A stretch of DNA of 64,000 nucleotides from Ferrimonas balearica DSM 9799 (GCF_000148645.1 NC_014541.1:4215160-4279159); one strand, 5' to 3'. Positions 40,933-54,584 are shown, numbered from the stretch's first letter. Numbers and translations: made by a program. The notes: a model not told the origin generated them from the letters alone.

Positions 40933-42354
40933 CTACATACTGCTTATAAACCGCGATTCCGTTTCGGTGCTCAGGGTACCGTCTTCGCTTTTCAGCTCAA
41001 ATACGATGTGGGTCATCGGCTGTTTCAGGTAGAACGGATCCACCGCAATGCTGATCGGCAGAGTAAATACCTCACCGGCAGCGACAGTCACCGATTGCTT
41101 TCCATCCCAACGGTATTCCGGCAGGCCACTGACCGCCAGTTCAAACTGCTGCGGTTGTTCAGTCTTGTTCAGCAGGCGCAGGGTATAGACGTTCTCGACC
41201 AGTCCGTCACGGGTTTCCCGGAAAAGTTGGTTGCGATCCCGCAGCACATCGATCTGCACCGGTGCCAGAGTGAGCAGGGTATAGATAAAGCCGACCACCA
41301 TAACGGTGAGCACCGCGCCATAACCCAGCAGCTTGGGTCGGGCGACCTTGGACTGCCCCCCCTCCAGTTGGCGCTCGGTGGTGTAGCTGATCAAGCCCTT
41401 CTTGTAGCCCATCTTAGCCATGACATCGTCGCAGGTATCGATGCAGGCACCGCAGTTGATGCATTCATACTGCAGGCCATTACGAATATCGATGCCGGTC
41501 GGGCACACCTGAACACAGAGGCTGCAATCGATGCAGTCACCCAGCCCCAGGGCTTTAGGATCCTGTTTACGGCCACGGGGACCACGCTCTTCACCCCGCT
41601 TGCTGTCGTAACCGACGATAAAGGTGTCGGTATCAAACATCGCCGACTGGAACCGGGCATAGGGGCACATGTGCAGACACATGATCTCTCGCATCCAGCC
41701 CGCGTTGCCGTAGGTGCAGAAGGTAAAGAACAGGGTCCAGAAGTAGATGGCCGCCGGTGCCTGTCCGGTAAAGAAGTCCAGATACAGGGAACGACTGGGG
41801 TAAAAGTAGGAGAGAAAGGTGAGGGCGGTGATCAGGGCGATGCCCAGCCAGGCGCCATGCTTGGCACTCTTGCGCCACAACTTGTTCCAGTCCCAGGGGG
41901 CTTGATCCAGTTTAATGCGCTTATTGCGCGGTCCCTCAATCTTCTCTTCAAACCAGATGAAGATGAAGGTCCACACCGACTGCGGGCACATATACCCGCA
42001 CCAGACCCTGCCAAGGAAGGTGGTAAAGAAGAACAGGGCGAACGCCGCAATCATAAAGAGCAGCGCCAGCAGGATAAGGTCCTGTGGCCAGATCGTCAGG
42101 CCGAACACATAAAATTTACGCTGGGCCAGATCAAACAGCACCGCCTGTCGGTCACCCCAGGGCAACCAGGGCAGCAACAGAAACAGCCCCATCATTACCC
42201 AGCCCATCCGTCGTCGCAGCTGTGACCACACGCCGTCGGTCTTGCGCACATAGATGCGGTTTCTGGGATTACCTCGTGCGGCGGCGCTTTTGGCCGGCTG
42301 CACTTTTATGGGTTGTCCTCGCTCACGGGGGGACGGGTTGGACTGCTGATCCAT
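40933..42354 (-). CDS. ccoG: Cytochrome c oxidase accessory protein CcoG (RdxA/FixG)
   Basis: 473 residues. About five transmembrane helices, two ferredoxin-type clusters (CIDCSLCVQVCPTG and CINCGACIDTCDD), further Cys in WCGYMCPQSVW and CLHMCPYARFQ, and a C-terminal Ig-like periplasmic domain (~370-470). CcoG is thought to reduce copper for assembly of cbb3 oxidase. The ccoNOQP and ccoIS genes are not in this window. Confidence 0.94.
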   Translation of the reverse strand: MDQQSNPSPRERGQPIKVQPAKSAAARGNPRNRIYVRKTDGVWSQLRRRMGWVMMGLFLLLPWLPWGDRQAVLFDLAQRKFYVFGLTIWPQDLILLALLFMIAAFALFFFTTFLGRVWCGYMCPQSVWTFIFIWFEEKIEGPRNKRIKLDQAPWDWNKLWRKSAKHGAWLGIALITALTFLSYFYPSRSLYLDFFTGQAPAAIYFWTLFFTFCTYGNAGWMREIMCLHMCPYARFQSAMFDTDTFIVGYDSKRGEERGPRGRKQDPKALGLGDCIDCSLCVQVCPTGIDIRNGLQYECINCGACIDTCDDVMAKMGYKKGLISYTTERQLEGGQSKVARPKLLGYGAVLTVMVVGFIYTLLTLAPVQIDVLRDRNQLFRETRDGLVENVYTLRLLNKTEQPQQFELAVSGLPEYRWDGKQSVTVAAGEVFTLPISIAVDPFYLKQPMTHIVFELKSEDGTLSTETESRFISSM

Positions 42355-42485
42355 AGAACGGCCTAACTCCTCACATCATTGGGGCACACCCTAACAAGAA
42401 CGCAACATGGCAAGGGTGAGCCTGATCACGGATGATACTAAAAAGTCGATCACGACGGATCACTGGCATCGATGAAAGCCATAAA

Positions 42486-42510
42486 AAAGGGCGCCCATGG
42501 GGCGCCCTTT
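42486..42510 (-). terminator. Terminator of glmS
   Basis: Perfect 11-bp stem AAAGGGCGCCC / GGGCGCCCTTT with ATG loop, T-run on the minus side, 17 nt after the glmS stop. Confidence 0.88.
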
Positions 42511-42526
42511 TCTTGATTCCCATGGA

Positions 42527-44359
42527 TCACTCCACGGTCACGGACTTGGCCAGGTTACGCGGCTGGTCCACGTCGGTGCCCTTGATCAGCGCCACGTAGT
42601 AGGAGAGCAGCTGCAGCGGCAGGGTGTAGATGATCGGTGCGATAAACTCGTTGCAGTGCGGCACCGGGATCACCTTCATGGTGTCATCGCTGGCGAAATG
42701 GGCATCCACGTCGGCAAACACGTACATCAGGCCGCCACGGGCGCGCACCTCTTCCACGTTGGACTTCAGCTTCTCCAGCAACTCGTTGTTCGGCGCAACG
42801 ACGATCACCGGCATGTCGGCGTCGATAAGGGCCAGAGGACCGTGCTTCAGTTCACCGGAGGCGTAGGCTTCGGCGTGGATGTAGGAGATCTCTTTCAGCT
42901 TCAGCGCCCCTTCCATGGCAATGGGGTACTGGTCGCCACGGCCCAGGAACAGGGCGTGGTGCTTGTCGGCAAAATCTTCCGCCAGCGCTTCGATGGCATC
43001 GTTCAGGCTCAGTGCCTGCTCCACTTTGCTCGGCAGGGCCTGCAGGGCAGAAACCAGCTCACCGATGGTCTGCTCAGTCATGCCGTTGTGAACGCCGATG
43101 GCACCGGTCAGCATCAGCAGCGCCGCCAGCTGCACGGTGAAGGCCTTGGTGGAGGCCACACCAATCTCGGCACCGGCTTTCATCATGTAGGCCATATCGG
43201 ACTCACGCACCAGGGAGGAGCCCGGTACGTTACAGATGGTCAGGCTGGCCATGTAACCCATCTCCTTGGCCAGGCGCAGGGCGGCCAGGGTGTCCGCGGT
43301 TTCACCGGACTGGGAGATGGTCACCAGCAGGCTGTTCGGGAACACGTGGGATTTGCGGTAGCGGAACTCAGACGCGATCTCGACATTACAGGAGACACCG
43401 GCGTGCTGCTCCAGCCAGTAGCGGGCGACCATACCAGCGTGGTAGCTGGTACCACAGGCGATGATCTGTACATGCTTTACCTGGGCCAGCAGCTCAGCGG
43501 CGTTGTCACCAAAGGCGTCGAGGGCCACTTTACCGTTGGCCAGGCGCCCCTCCAGAGTACGCTGCAGCGCCGTCGGCTGCTCGTAGATCTCTTTCATCAT
43601 GTAGTGACGGTACGGGCCTTTGTCGCCGGCATCGTGGCTGACTTCGGACTCGTTGATTTCGCGTTCCACGCGCTCGCCGTTGAGGTCGTAAATGGTGACA
43701 TCACGACGGGTGATCTCGGCCACGTCTCCCTCTTCGAGGAAGGCAAAGCGGCGGGTCACCGGCAACAGGGCCAGCTGGTCAGACGCGATAAAGTGCTCAC
43801 CCAGGCCGTAACCCACCACCAACGGGCTGCCGGAACGGGCAACAACCAGGCGCTCTGGGTCACGGCAATCCATCACGACGGTGCCGTAGGCGCCTTCCAG
43901 TTGCTTAACGGTAGCCTGAACCGCCGCCAGCAGGGAGTCATGACTTTTGCGCTCATGGTGAACCAAATGCGCGATCACTTCGGTGTCAGTGTCAGAGCTG
44001 AACACGTAACCCAGGCCTTGCAGCATGGTGCGCAGAGCCACGTGGTTTTCGATGATGCCGTTGTGCACCACGGCGATGTCGTCACTGGAGACGTGAGGGT
44101 GCGCGTTGCGCTCAGAGGGTTCACCGTGAGTCGCCCAGCGGGTGTGGGCAATACCGGTACCGCCCGCCAGCGGCGTCTGCTCCAGCGCGGTGGCCAGTTC
44201 CTGCACCTTACCCAGACGACGCAGACGACCCATTTCACCTTCGCTGTTGAGTACCGCCACACCGGCAGAGTCATAACCCCGGTATTCCAGACGCTTGAGG
44301 CCCTCAACCAGGATCTCCGCCACATCACGTTGCGCTACGGCGCCAACAATCCCACACAT
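42527..44359 (-). CDS. glmS: Glutamine-fructose-6-phosphate aminotransferase (isomerizing)
   Basis: 610 residues (E. coli 609). Makes glucosamine-6-phosphate from fructose-6-phosphate and glutamine for peptidoglycan and LPS. The N-terminal Cys2 nucleophile (MCGIVGAV), [11 protein letters not shown] and HTRWATHG mark the glutaminase domain; two SIS domains follow ([38 protein letters not shown]). The ATG at 44359 must be the start because Cys has to follow Met. It lies 10 nt after the DeoR-type regulator. Confidence 0.97.
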   Translation of the reverse strand: MCGIVGAVAQRDVAEILVEGLKRLEYRGYDSAGVAVLNSEGEMGRLRRLGKVQELATALEQTPLAGGTGIAHTRWATHGEPSERNAHPHVSSDDIAVVHNGIIENHVALRTMLQGLGYVFSSDTDTEVIAHLVHHERKSHDSLLAAVQATVKQLEGAYGTVVMDCRDPERLVVARSGSPLVVGYGLGEHFIASDQLALLPVTRRFAFLEEGDVAEITRRDVTIYDLNGERVEREINESEVSHDAGDKGPYRHYMMKEIYEQPTALQRTLEGRLANGKVALDAFGDNAAELLAQVKHVQIIACGTSYHAGMVARYWLEQHAGVSCNVEIASEFRYRKSHVFPNSLLVTISQSGETADTLAALRLAKEMGYMASLTICNVPGSSLVRESDMAYMMKAGAEIGVASTKAFTVQLAALLMLTGAIGVHNGMTEQTIGELVSALQALPSKVEQALSLNDAIEALAEDFADKHHALFLGRGDQYPIAMEGALKLKEISYIHAEAYASGELKHGPLALIDADMPVIVVAPNNELLEKLKSNVEEVRARGGLMYVFADVDAHFASDDTMKVIPVPHCNEFIAPIIYTLPLQLLSYYVALIKGTDVDQPRNLAKSVTVE

Positions 44360-44369
44360 AGATCTACTC

Positions 44370-45143
44370 CTAATCTTCAGCACGGGCGCAGATCACCTGC
44401 ACCCCGTGTAATTCAATCTGTTGTCGCGACGCGTTATCGAGTCGCTCATCGGTGATCAACCGGGTGACCTTGTCCCAGGGCAGCTCCAGGTTGGGGATGC
44501 GTCGGCCGATTTTGTCCGACTCAACCATCACGTTGACCTCTCGGGCAACCTCAGCCATGACCCGGGACAGGCCGATCAATTCATTAAAAGTGGTGGTACC
44601 ACGAGCAATGTCGATGCCATCGGCACCGATAAAAAGCTGGTCAAAGTCGTACGCCCGCAACACCTGCTCGGCCACCTGACCCTGAAACGACTCCGAATGG
44701 GGATCCCAGGTGCCTCCGGTCATCAAAAGCGTAGGCTCATTCTCCAACTCCCGAAGGGCGTTTGCGCTGTTCAGAGAGTTGGTCATCACCACCAGTCCGC
44801 GCTTTTCCCCCAACTCGCCAATCAGGGCTGCGGTGGTGCGGCCACTGTCGATGACGATCCGTTGGTGGTCGCGGATCTGGGCGGCCGCGGCCCGGCCAAT
44901 CGCCGCTTTGTAGCGGGAGGGGCTGTGACTGGGGTCGTCCTGCAGGATCTCCGAGGGCATGGCGATGGCCCCACCGTAACGGCGCAGCAGCAGACCACTG
45001 GCTTCCAGGGTGGCCAGATCTTTGCGGATGGTCACCTCAGAGGTGCCCAGCTCCCGTGCCAGCTGATCCACACTGACTTCGCCCTGCTCACCGAGCATGG
45101 CCATGATGCGGTGGCGGCGCTGTTGGGTGTTCCGTTTCGACAT
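44370..45143 (-). CDS. DeoR family transcriptional regulator, likely controls glmS
   Basis: 257 residues: N-terminal DeoR helix-turn-helix (~8-55; [25 protein letters not shown]) and a sugar-phosphate sensor domain ([32 protein letters not shown]). The position immediately before glmS, and after glmU, in Shewanella-like genomes points to a regulator of amino-sugar synthesis (called GlmR in comparative genomics). Effector is probably a hexosamine phosphate, an inference. Paired inverted repeats flank its promoter. Confidence 0.85.
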   Translation of the reverse strand: MSKRNTQQRRHRIMAMLGEQGEVSVDQLARELGTSEVTIRKDLATLEASGLLLRRYGGAIAMPSEILQDDPSHSPSRYKAAIGRAAAAQIRDHQRIVIDSGRTTAALIGELGEKRGLVVMTNSLNSANALRELENEPTLLMTGGTWDPHSESFQGQVAEQVLRAYDFDQLFIGADGIDIARGTTTFNELIGLSRVMAEVAREVNVMVESDKIGRRIPNLELPWDKVTRLITDERLDNASRQQIELHGVQVICARAED

Positions 45144-45153
45144 GCTCTAGATA

Positions 45154-45214
45154 AGTTTCGTTTCGAAAGTTCGTAAGTATAAAAACAAAACAATTGAGAT
45201 CAAGCGAAACGAAA
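45154..45214 (-). promoter_or_regulatory. Promoter of the DeoR-type regulator with flanking operator repeats
   Basis: On the minus strand, -35 TTGATC and -10 TATACT are 17 nt apart (-10 at 45177-45182). TTTCGTTTCG at 45156-45165 and its exact inverted copy CGAAACGAAA at 45205-45214 lie downstream of the -10 and just upstream of the -35. Both resemble DeoR-family half-sites. Confidence 0.65.
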
Positions 45215-45240
45215 AAAGGCGGCCATAAAAGGCCGCCTTT
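45215..45240 (-). terminator. Terminator of glmU
   Basis: AAAGGCGGCC / GGCCGCCTTT with a 6-nt loop, T-run on the minus side. The T-run merges into the CGAAACGAAA operator repeat. Confidence 0.85.
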
Positions 45241-45258
45241 TCACTCAAATTTGCCGTT

Positions 45259-46611
45259 TCAGCGCTGCTTTTGGGGACGCTGCCAGCCTGCAATGTGCTT
45301 CTGCTTGGTGCGGGTCAGTACCAGTTCCCCTTCACCCACGTTCTTGGTGATGGTGGAGCCAGCGGCAATGGTAGCCCCCTTGGCGATGCGCACCGGCGCG
45401 ACCAACTGGCTGTCGGAGCCGACGAACACCTCATCCTCAATCACGGTCAGGTGCTTGTTGGCACCGTCGTAGTTGCAGGTGATGGTGCCCGCGCCAATGT
45501 TCACCTTATCACCCACTTCGGCGTCGCCGATGTAGGCCAGGTGGTTGGCCTTGGAACCTTTGCCCAGACGTGCCTTCTTCATCTCGACAAAGTTGCCGAT
45601 GTGGCTGTCGTGAACCAGCTCTGCGCCGGGGCGCAGTCGGGCAAACGGTCCGGCGGTGCAGACTTCACCCACAGTGGCGCCTTCCACAATGGTGTATGGC
45701 TTGATGACGCTGCCCTTGCCGATATGGCAATCCTTGAGCAGACAGCCAGCGCCGATCACCACGTCGTCCTCAATGGTGACATCGCCTTCGATCACCACAT
45801 TGACGTCGATGGTGATGTCGGAACCGTTGGTCAGCGTACCGCGCAGATCAAAGCGGGCCGGGTCGATAAGGGTTACGCCGGACAGCATCAGCTGCTCTGC
45901 CGCACGCGCCTGGTAAGCCCGCTCCAGTGCTGCAAGTTGCAGACGGTTGTTGGCACCTTCCACCTCAATGGCGCTGTCCGGATGAGCGGTTTCCACGCCA
46001 CCTTCGGCCGCCGCCATGGCGATCACGTCGGTCAGGTAGTATTCCCCCTGAGCATTGTTGTTGGACAGGTTGGCCAGCCAGCGCTTCAGTGCCTTACCCG
46101 GGGCCACCAGAATGCCGGTGTTCACTTCGGTGATGGCCAACTGCTCCGGATTCGCATCCTTCTGCTCGACAATGGCCTTGACCACGCCACCCTCGCGCAC
46201 GATACGGCCGTAACCGGTGGGGTTATCCAGGCTCACCGTCAGCAAGCCGATGCCATTATCCGGCTGCACCGCCAGCAGGCGCTCCAGAGTCTGAGTCTGG
46301 ATCAGCGGCACATCACCGTAGAGCACCAGTACCGTGCTGTCGTCATCCCAGTCAGCCATGTTAACGGCATGACCGGTGCCCAGCTGCTCCGCCTGCAGCG
46401 CCCATTCCACCGTATTGTGTCCCAGCGCAGCTTTGAGCTGGTCGGCGCCATGGCCATACACCAGGTGAGTGCGGTGAGGATTCAGGGGGGCGGCGGCATC
46501 GATGGCGTGTTGCACCATCGGCTTACCCGCGACCGGGTGGAGCACTTTGGGCAGTTTGGACTTCATCCGAGTACCCATCCCTGCGGCCAGGATGACGACT
46601 TCCAACTTCAT
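45259..46611 (-). CDS. glmU: Bifunctional UDP-GlcNAc pyrophosphorylase / GlcN-1-P acetyltransferase
   Basis: 450 residues (E. coli 456). N-terminal nucleotidyltransferase ([20 protein letters not shown], ~5-20) and C-terminal left-handed beta-helix with hexapeptide repeats (from ~250) that acetylates glucosamine-1-phosphate. It completes UDP-GlcNAc synthesis together with GlmS. ATG at 46611 begins the family N-terminus [11 protein letters not shown]. It lies between the ATP synthase operon and glmS as in Shewanella and enterics. Confidence 0.97.
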   Translation of the reverse strand: MKLEVVILAAGMGTRMKSKLPKVLHPVAGKPMVQHAIDAAAPLNPHRTHLVYGHGADQLKAALGHNTVEWALQAEQLGTGHAVNMADWDDDSTVLVLYGDVPLIQTQTLERLLAVQPDNGIGLLTVSLDNPTGYGRIVREGGVVKAIVEQKDANPEQLAITEVNTGILVAPGKALKRWLANLSNNNAQGEYYLTDVIAMAAAEGGVETAHPDSAIEVEGANNRLQLAALERAYQARAAEQLMLSGVTLIDPARFDLRGTLTNGSDITIDVNVVIEGDVTIEDDVVIGAGCLLKDCHIGKGSVIKPYTIVEGATVGEVCTAGPFARLRPGAELVHDSHIGNFVEMKKARLGKGSKANHLAYIGDAEVGDKVNIGAGTITCNYDGANKHLTVIEDEVFVGSDSQLVAPVRIAKGATIAAGSTITKNVGEGELVLTRTKQKHIAGWQRPQKQR

Positions 46612-46644
46612 GTAAACGATCTCTATGGTTTGAACTGGGGGCAT

Positions 46645-46650
46645 ATTATA
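46645..46650 (-). promoter_or_regulatory. Possible -10 element of glmU
   Basis: Perfect TATAAT on the minus strand, 33 nt upstream of the glmU ATG. A weak -35 (TTATTT) is 16 nt further upstream. Confidence 0.5.
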
Positions 46651-46688
46651 CGCACAGTAGGACGTAAAATAAGGGGCTGCTTATCATC

Positions 46689-47579
46689 ATGCCGGTGCTC
46701 TCCACCGTCACCCGCGCGCATTTCGGCCTGCTGCTCTATGCGCTGCTGATCACCACGTCTTTCCCGCTGGCTCACTACCTGGGTAGCCAGTATCCGCCGT
46801 TGCTGACCACCTGGCTGCGATTCCTGTTGGCCAGTCTCGGCTTTGTGCTGGTGCTCGGCTGGCGACGCCAGCTTGTCTGGCCCGGCTGGCCCGCGGTACT
46901 CCGCTACGGCCTTATCAGCCTGCCACTGACCGGATTCTTCCTGCTGATGTTTGTCGCGGGGGAGAGTGCCACAGCCCTGGCCATGGGCAGCTTGGCGACT
47001 CTGGTTCCCCTGTTCAGTGCCGCGCTGGCCTGGCTGGTCTGGCGTACTCCGGTTCCGTTAGTACGTTGGCTGGCACTGCTGCTGGGCGCGATCGGAGCGT
47101 TGTGGGTATTAACACAAGGGGAGTGGCAACGGTTAGGGCAGGGTGGCTGGCCCATTGGCAATACGCTGTTTCTGGCCGCGTGCCTGTTGATGAGCAGTTA
47201 TCCGCTGCTGTTGAAGCAGCTGCACCGGGGAGAGCCGATGCTGCAGGTCACCAGTTGGTCGCTGTTTACCGGCACCGCCCTGCTGACGCTGGCGATGCTG
47301 GTTACTGGCAGCCAATGGATTTGGCCGACAAGCGTGCAATGGAGTGCCATCGCTTGGCTGGCCACCGGCTCCACCATGCTGACCTTCTTTCTGTTCCAGT
47401 CCGCCGCTCTGGTGGTGGGCGCCAGCAGTGCGCACGCCTACAGCTTGCTGACCCCGGCGCTGGTGGTGCTGCTCAATAGCCTACTGCTGCAGACCTGGCC
47501 GGGTTGGCAGCCATTGCCGGGCATCCTGCTGACGGTATTGGCGCTGTTCTGGTTGCTGTTTCAGGATCGACAGGCATAA
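46689..47579 (+). CDS. DMT superfamily (EamA) transporter
   Basis: 296 residues with ten hydrophobic helices and two EamA repeats. ASATALAMGSLATLVPLFSA-like and SSAHAYSLLTPALVVLLNSLLL segments are typical of metabolite exporters of the RhaT/EamA group. Substrate unknown. The only plus-strand gene between glmU and the ATP synthase operon; it ends at a shared bidirectional terminator. Confidence 0.85.
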   Translation: MPVLSTVTRAHFGLLLYALLITTSFPLAHYLGSQYPPLLTTWLRFLLASLGFVLVLGWRRQLVWPGWPAVLRYGLISLPLTGFFLLMFVAGESATALAMGSLATLVPLFSAALAWLVWRTPVPLVRWLALLLGAIGALWVLTQGEWQRLGQGGWPIGNTLFLAACLLMSSYPLLLKQLHRGEPMLQVTSWSLFTGTALLTLAMLVTGSQWIWPTSVQWSAIAWLATGSTMLTFFLFQSAALVVGASSAHAYSLLTPALVVLLNSLLLQTWPGWQPLPGILLTVLALFWLLFQDRQA

Positions 47580-47581
47580 AA

Positions 47582-47605
47582 AAAGCGCCGCTGATGCGGC
47601 GCTTT
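47582..47605. terminator. Bidirectional terminator between DMT gene and atpC
   Basis: AAAGCGCCGC / GCGGCGCTTT with a TGAT loop, A-run and T-run on the two sides. Closes the ATP synthase operon on the minus strand. Confidence 0.88.
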
Positions 47606-47620
47606 TTCATATGGGAATGT

Positions 47621-48046
47621 TTACTTACCCAGGCTCTTACGGATGGTTTCAACCACACGCAGCTGAGCCAGAGCTTTCGCCAGCTCAATCTGGGCCGTGT
47701 CGTAATCAAAGTCCACACCGGCGTTGGCGATGCGCTCTTCCGCGTTGCGCTTAGCTTCGCGGGCCGCTTCTACGTCGATGTCTTCCGCCCGTACGGCTAC
47801 ATCAGCCAATACGGTCACGCAATCCGGCTGAACTTCGAGGATGCCACCAGACAGGTAGATCACCTCAACTTCGCCGTGTTGCTTAACGATACGAACCATA
47901 CCGGGCTTGATGGCAGTCAGCAGCGGGACGTGACCGGGCAGGATCCCCAGCTCACCCTCGGTACCGGTCACTTGCAGGGTTTCTACAAGGCCAGAGAAGA
48001 GGCGCTTTTCTGCGCTGACGACATCCAAGTGAACAGTCATTGCCAT
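47621..48046 (-). CDS. atpC: ATP synthase F1 epsilon subunit
   Basis: 141 residues; [40 protein letters not shown] and [12 protein letters not shown] identify the N-terminal beta-sandwich, followed by the two-helix inhibitory C-terminus. Part of the central stalk. Last gene of the operon. Confidence 0.96.
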   Translation of the reverse strand: MAMTVHLDVVSAEKRLFSGLVETLQVTGTEGELGILPGHVPLLTAIKPGMVRIVKQHGEVEVIYLSGGILEVQPDCVTVLADVAVRAEDIDVEAAREAKRNAEERIANAGVDFDYDTAQIELAKALAQLRVVETIRKSLGK

Positions 48047-48064
48047 CTCATCCTCCCGGATCGA

Positions 48065-49480
<1,416 letters not shown>

Positions 49481-50344
49481 TTAAACCGCTGCGGCACCGG
49501 CACAAATCTCGCTAAGCTCCTGAGTAATAGCAGCCTGACGAGCCTTGTTGTATACCAGTTGCAGATCGTCGATCAGGTTACCCGCGTTGTCGGTTGCGGC
49601 TTTCATCGCAACCATTCGGGCGGCCTGTTCTGACGCGGCGTTTTCCACCACACCTTGATACACGACGGACTCAACGTAGCGAACCAACAGCTTATCCAGC
49701 ATCGGTTTCGGCTCGTCGGGCTCGTACACGTAGTCCCAGGCGTGGGGCTTTTCAGACGCGTCCATCTTGGGCAACGGCAGCAGTTGATCGATCACCGGAT
49801 CCTGCTTCATGGTGTTTACAAATTGGTTGTACACCAGGTACAGACGATCCAGTTTGCCCTCATCGAAGGCATCCAGCATCACTTTCACGGAGCCGATCAG
49901 GTCAGTCAGGCCCGGTTCATCACCGAGACCAGACACCTGAGCGACCACATTACCGCCAAAGGTTTGGAAGAACTGGGCGCCTTTGGAACCCACGGCAGCG
50001 AACTGCACACGAGCGCCTTGGGCTTCCCAGTCTTTGGCTGACTTCAGTACCTGCTTGAACAGGTTGACGTTCAGACCACCGCAAAGGCCACGGTCGGTGG
50101 AAACTACGATGTAGCCCACGTTCTTGACTTCGCGTTCTTCCAGGTAAGGATGCTTGTACTCGAGAGAGCCTTGCGCGATGTGACCGATCACCTTACGCAT
50201 GCTTTCTGCGTAGGGACGGCTGGAGTTCATGCGCTCTTGCGCACGACGCATCTTGGATGCGGCCACCATCTCCATCGCAGAAGTGATCTTCTGAGTGTTT
50301 TTCACACTCGCGATCTTGGTTCGGATCTCTTTAGCGCCGGACAT
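49481..50344 (-). CDS. atpG: ATP synthase F1 gamma subunit
   Basis: 287 residues; N-terminal [32 protein letters not shown] and C-terminal [34 protein letters not shown] are the coiled-coil shaft; [14 protein letters not shown] lies between. Rotor stalk. Confidence 0.97.
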   Translation of the reverse strand: MSGAKEIRTKIASVKNTQKITSAMEMVAASKMRRAQERMNSSRPYAESMRKVIGHIAQGSLEYKHPYLEEREVKNVGYIVVSTDRGLCGGLNVNLFKQVLKSAKDWEAQGARVQFAAVGSKGAQFFQTFGGNVVAQVSGLGDEPGLTDLIGSVKVMLDAFDEGKLDRLYLVYNQFVNTMKQDPVIDQLLPLPKMDASEKPHAWDYVYEPDEPKPMLDKLLVRYVESVVYQGVVENAASEQAARMVAMKAATDNAGNLIDDLQLVYNKARQAAITQELSEICAGAAAV

Positions 50345-50364
50345 CTCTTACTCTCCTTGACCTG

Positions 50365-51906
50365 TTACCAGGTTTGGGTGGCAACGAACTTGTCCAGAGC
50401 AGCCTGCATCTGACCTTCGATATCACCGTTGTAATCACCGGTGTCGTTGATCAGCTTCATCAGCTCAGCGTGTTCGCTGTTCATGTAGGAAAGCAGAGCG
50501 GCTTCAAAGGCACCAATCTTGGCCACTTCGATGGACTTCAGGAAGCCCTTCTCAGCGGAGAAGATCACCACGGCTTGATCGGCAACGCTCATCGGAGCGT
50601 ACTGCTTCTGCTTCATCAGCTCGGTAACGCGCTCACCATGCTCCAGCTGGGCACGGGTGGCGTCATCCAAGTCAGAGGAGAACTGAGCAAATGCGGCCAG
50701 TTCGCGGTACTGAGCCAGTGCGGTACGGATACCACCGGACAGCTTCTTGATGATCTTGGTCTGGGCAGCACCACCTACACGGGATACAGAGATACCCGGG
50801 TTCACAGCAGGACGCAGGCCGGCGTTGAACAGGTTGGTTTCCAGGAAGATCTGACCGTCGGTAATAGAAATTACGTTGGTCGGTACGAATGCAGATACGT
50901 CACCAGCTTGGGTTTCGATGATCGGCAGCGCGGTCAGAGAACCGGTTTGGCCTTTCACTTCACCGTTGGTGAAACGCTCAACGTACTCCGCGTTTACACG
51001 GGAAGCACGCTCCAGCAGACGGGAGTGGAGGTAGAATACGTCACCCGGGAACGCTTCACGGCCCGGCGGACGGCGCAGCAGCAGAGAGATCTGACGGTAA
51101 GCAACGGCCTGCTTGGACAGGTCATCGTATACGATCAGCGCGTCTTCACCGCGGTCACGGAAGTATTCACCCATGGTGCAACCAGAGTACGGAGCCAGGT
51201 ACTGCAGAGCAGCCGCTTCAGAAGCGGAGGCCACCACAACGATGGTGTTCTGCAGAGCGCCGTGTTCTTCCAGCTTGCGTACTACGTTGGCGATGGTGGA
51301 GGCCTTCTGGCCAATCGCTACGTAAACACACTTAATGCCGGAATCACGCTGGTTGATGATGGCGTCGATGGCCATCGCAGTCTTACCAGTCTGACGGTCA
51401 CCAATGATCAGCTCACGCTGACCACGACCGATCGGAATCATGGCATCAACAGACTTATAACCAGTCTGTACCGGCTGGGATACGCCTTCACGGTCAATTA
51501 CGCCCGGGGCAATCACTTCAACAGGAGCAAAACCATCGTTGTCGATGGGGCCCTTGCCGTCGATTGCTTCACCCAGGGTGTTAACCACGCGGCCCAGCAG
51601 GCCACGGCCTACCGGAACTTCCAGAATACGGCCAGTGGATTTAACTTTAACGCCCTCAGCCAGGTCGGCGTACGGGCCCATTACTACCGCACCTACGGAG
51701 TCACGCTCCAGGTTCAGTGCGATGGCGAAACGGTTGCCAGGCAGCTCGATCATCTCGCCCTGCATCACATCGGCCAGGCCGTGGATGCGGACAATACCGT
51801 CGCTTACAGAAACGATGGTACCTTCGTTGCGAGCTTCGCTGACAACATTGAACTGCTCAATACGGCTCTTGATCAGTTCGCTGATTTCAGTGGAATTCAG
51901 TTGCAT
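50365..51906 (-). CDS. atpA: ATP synthase F1 alpha subunit
   Basis: 513 residues, same as E. coli when the ATG of [12 protein letters not shown] is used; an in-frame GTG two codons earlier is the alternative. Walker A GDRQTGKT, the signature [17 protein letters not shown] and the conserved catalytic-site Arg region are present. Non-catalytic nucleotide-binding subunit. Confidence 0.98.
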   Translation of the reverse strand: MQLNSTEISELIKSRIEQFNVVSEARNEGTIVSVSDGIVRIHGLADVMQGEMIELPGNRFAIALNLERDSVGAVVMGPYADLAEGVKVKSTGRILEVPVGRGLLGRVVNTLGEAIDGKGPIDNDGFAPVEVIAPGVIDREGVSQPVQTGYKSVDAMIPIGRGQRELIIGDRQTGKTAMAIDAIINQRDSGIKCVYVAIGQKASTIANVVRKLEEHGALQNTIVVVASASEAAALQYLAPYSGCTMGEYFRDRGEDALIVYDDLSKQAVAYRQISLLLRRPPGREAFPGDVFYLHSRLLERASRVNAEYVERFTNGEVKGQTGSLTALPIIETQAGDVSAFVPTNVISITDGQIFLETNLFNAGLRPAVNPGISVSRVGGAAQTKIIKKLSGGIRTALAQYRELAAFAQFSSDLDDATRAQLEHGERVTELMKQKQYAPMSVADQAVVIFSAEKGFLKSIEVAKIGAFEAALLSYMNSEHAELMKLINDTGDYNGDIEGQMQAALDKFVATQTW

Positions 51907-51920
51907 GCTCACATCCCCAA

Positions 51921-52454
51921 TTAGGATTGCAGCGTATCGGACAAGCGGCTGAGCTTGCCGCGTACCGACCCGTCGATAACCAGATCACCGGCGGTAATTA
52001 CCACCCCGGCGATCAGTTCCGGATTGACGCTGCAGTTCAGCTTCACTTTGCGTGCCAAACGTTGTTCCAGTGACGCTGCGATATTGGCCAGTTGCTCGTC
52101 GCTCAGTTCGACAGCGGATTGCACCTCAGCGGTGATCTCCTTCTGCCACTCTTCACGCAGTTCAATGAACTGTTGAGCAACCGCCGGCAGCGCTACCAGG
52201 CGTCCATTTTCTGCCATCACCTTGATCAGGTTCTGGCCATGCTCGTCGATTTGCTCGCCGCCGATCTGGATAAAGATCTGAGCGAGCTGCTCGGCGTTGA
52301 CCTGGCCGGACAGCAGATCTGCTACGGTCTCATTGACCGTAACTTCGGCCAAAAAGGCCAGCATCTGTGCCCACTGGTCCACCGCCTGCTTTTCGACAGC
52401 AAATTCGAAAGCGGCTTTGGCGTAAGGGCGAGCAACGGTGGTCAGTTCAGACAT
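51921..52454 (-). CDS. atpH: ATP synthase F1 delta subunit
   Basis: 177 residues (E. coli 177). [14 protein letters not shown] at the N-terminus and the C-terminal [27 protein letters not shown] are OSCP/delta signatures. Joins the peripheral stalk to F1. Confidence 0.96.
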   Translation of the reverse strand: MSELTTVARPYAKAAFEFAVEKQAVDQWAQMLAFLAEVTVNETVADLLSGQVNAEQLAQIFIQIGGEQIDEHGQNLIKVMAENGRLVALPAVAQQFIELREEWQKEITAEVQSAVELSDEQLANIAASLEQRLARKVKLNCSVNPELIAGVVITAGDLVIDGSVRGKLSRLSDTLQS

Positions 52455-52472
52455 TTAGCCCTCTCCCTTTGC

Positions 52473-52943
52473 TTACAGCTCCGCAGCCAGCTTTTCGACA
52501 ATGTCACTGTGCGCGTCGGCATCAATGGAACGCTGCAGAATCTTCTCTGCACCCGCAACAGCCAGAGTGGCTACCTGGGCGCGAAGTTGATCCCGAGCGC
52601 GGTTACGTTCGGCTTCAATTTCCGCATGGCCTTGAGCAATGATCTTGGCGCGAACAGCTTCGGCTTCTGCCTTAGCTTCTTCCACGATTTGAGCACCGCG
52701 CTTGTTGGCCTGTTCGATGATCTCAGCCGCTTGTTGCTTGCCTTCTTTGATCTGGTCGGTCGCTTTCAGCTGCGCCAGATCAAGGTCCTTGCTTGCGCGT
52801 TCGGCATTAGCCAGACCGTCAGCAATCTTCTTCTGGCGCTCCTCGATGGCAGCCAGCAGCGGCGGCCATACGAACTTCATGCAGAACCAAACAAAGATGA
52901 TGAAGGCGATGGCCTGACCGATAAGGGTCGCGTTGATACTCAC
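52473..52943 (-). CDS. atpF: ATP synthase Fo b subunit
   Basis: 156 residues (E. coli 156). One N-terminal transmembrane helix ([25 protein letters not shown]) then a long charged helix that dimerises as the peripheral stalk. GTG start preceded by GGAG. Confidence 0.97.
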   Translation of the reverse strand: MSINATLIGQAIAFIIFVWFCMKFVWPPLLAAIEERQKKIADGLANAERASKDLDLAQLKATDQIKEGKQQAAEIIEQANKRGAQIVEEAKAEAEAVRAKIIAQGHAEIEAERNRARDQLRAQVATLAVAGAEKILQRSIDADAHSDIVEKLAAEL

Positions 52944-53018
52944 AACGGCATCTCCTCTCTAATCCAAAGCAAGTTTCGCCCTAAGCGAAACCCTTAAATG
53001 CATTGCGGATTGGGGGCC

Positions 53019-53273
<255 letters not shown>

Positions 53274-53291
53274 TTATTATTTGCCAGGATC

Positions 53292-54116
<825 letters not shown>

Positions 54117-54131
54117 TCATCCCAATTGTTT

Positions 54132-54512
54132 TTATTTGAAAAACAAAGGTGCTGCCCAATGTGCCATCAACGCCCCGATGTAGCCGACGAACAGGGCGCC
54201 TGGGTAAGCCAGATCTGTCGTGGACAACACGTAGGTGAACAGCACCATGGTTAGCATCAGTTTGATCGTCACGCCGAGATAGAACAGGCCGAGCACAGAA
54301 ACCGCGTCCCTTGCACGAACCTTGTAAAATGCCAGTGTGGCGAACACAAAACTGGGTACGGTAGCGATTGAGCCGCCTTTAGCCGTCAGCATGGCCGCTT
54401 CCCGTCCCCAGACCAGGTAACCTAACCCACTCATCAACAACGTCATCCCCAGCTGTGCGAATACTACTTGGTAGGCCGCACTCCGTCGCTGGCGAGCCAG
54501 TTGGCTAATCAA
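54132..54512 (-). CDS. atpI: ATP synthase accessory protein AtpI
   Basis: 126 residues (E. coli 126), four hydrophobic helices; VFAQLGMTLLMSGLGYLVWG and KLMLTMVLFTYVL fit the AtpI/F0F1 subunit I family, which helps c-ring assembly. The start codon is TTG with GGAG 9 nt upstream; no ATG or GTG is available in frame before it. A terminator-like hairpin ends 32 nt upstream, so AtpI is likely made at low level. Confidence 0.88.
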   Translation of the reverse strand: MISQLARQRRSAAYQVVFAQLGMTLLMSGLGYLVWGREAAMLTAKGGSIATVPSFVFATLAFYKVRARDAVSVLGLFYLGVTIKLMLTMVLFTYVLSTTDLAYPGALFVGYIGALMAHWAAPLFFK

Positions 54513-54544
54513 TGAATCAAGCTCCGCTGAGTTTTTATGGAAAA

Positions 54545-54564
54545 AAATCGGCCTTAGCCGATTT
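54545..54564 (-). terminator. Terminator-like hairpin in the atp leader
   Basis: AAATCGGC / GCCGATTT with a 4-nt loop, followed on the minus strand by a run of T. It lies between parB and atpI but downstream of the best atp promoter candidate. Confidence 0.8.
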
Positions 54565-54584
54565 CCACCTTAAAAGCCTGCGAA

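Noticed and set aside
42497..44455. Long plus-strand open frame (about 650 codons) opposite glmS
   Set aside because: It is exactly antisense to a complete, well-conserved glmS; the His/Gln/Val-rich translation has no domain and arises from codon bias in GC-rich coding DNA.
50374..51924. Long plus-strand open frame opposite atpA
   Set aside because: Shadow of atpA; no recognisable motif, and the opposite strand encodes an intact ATP synthase subunit.
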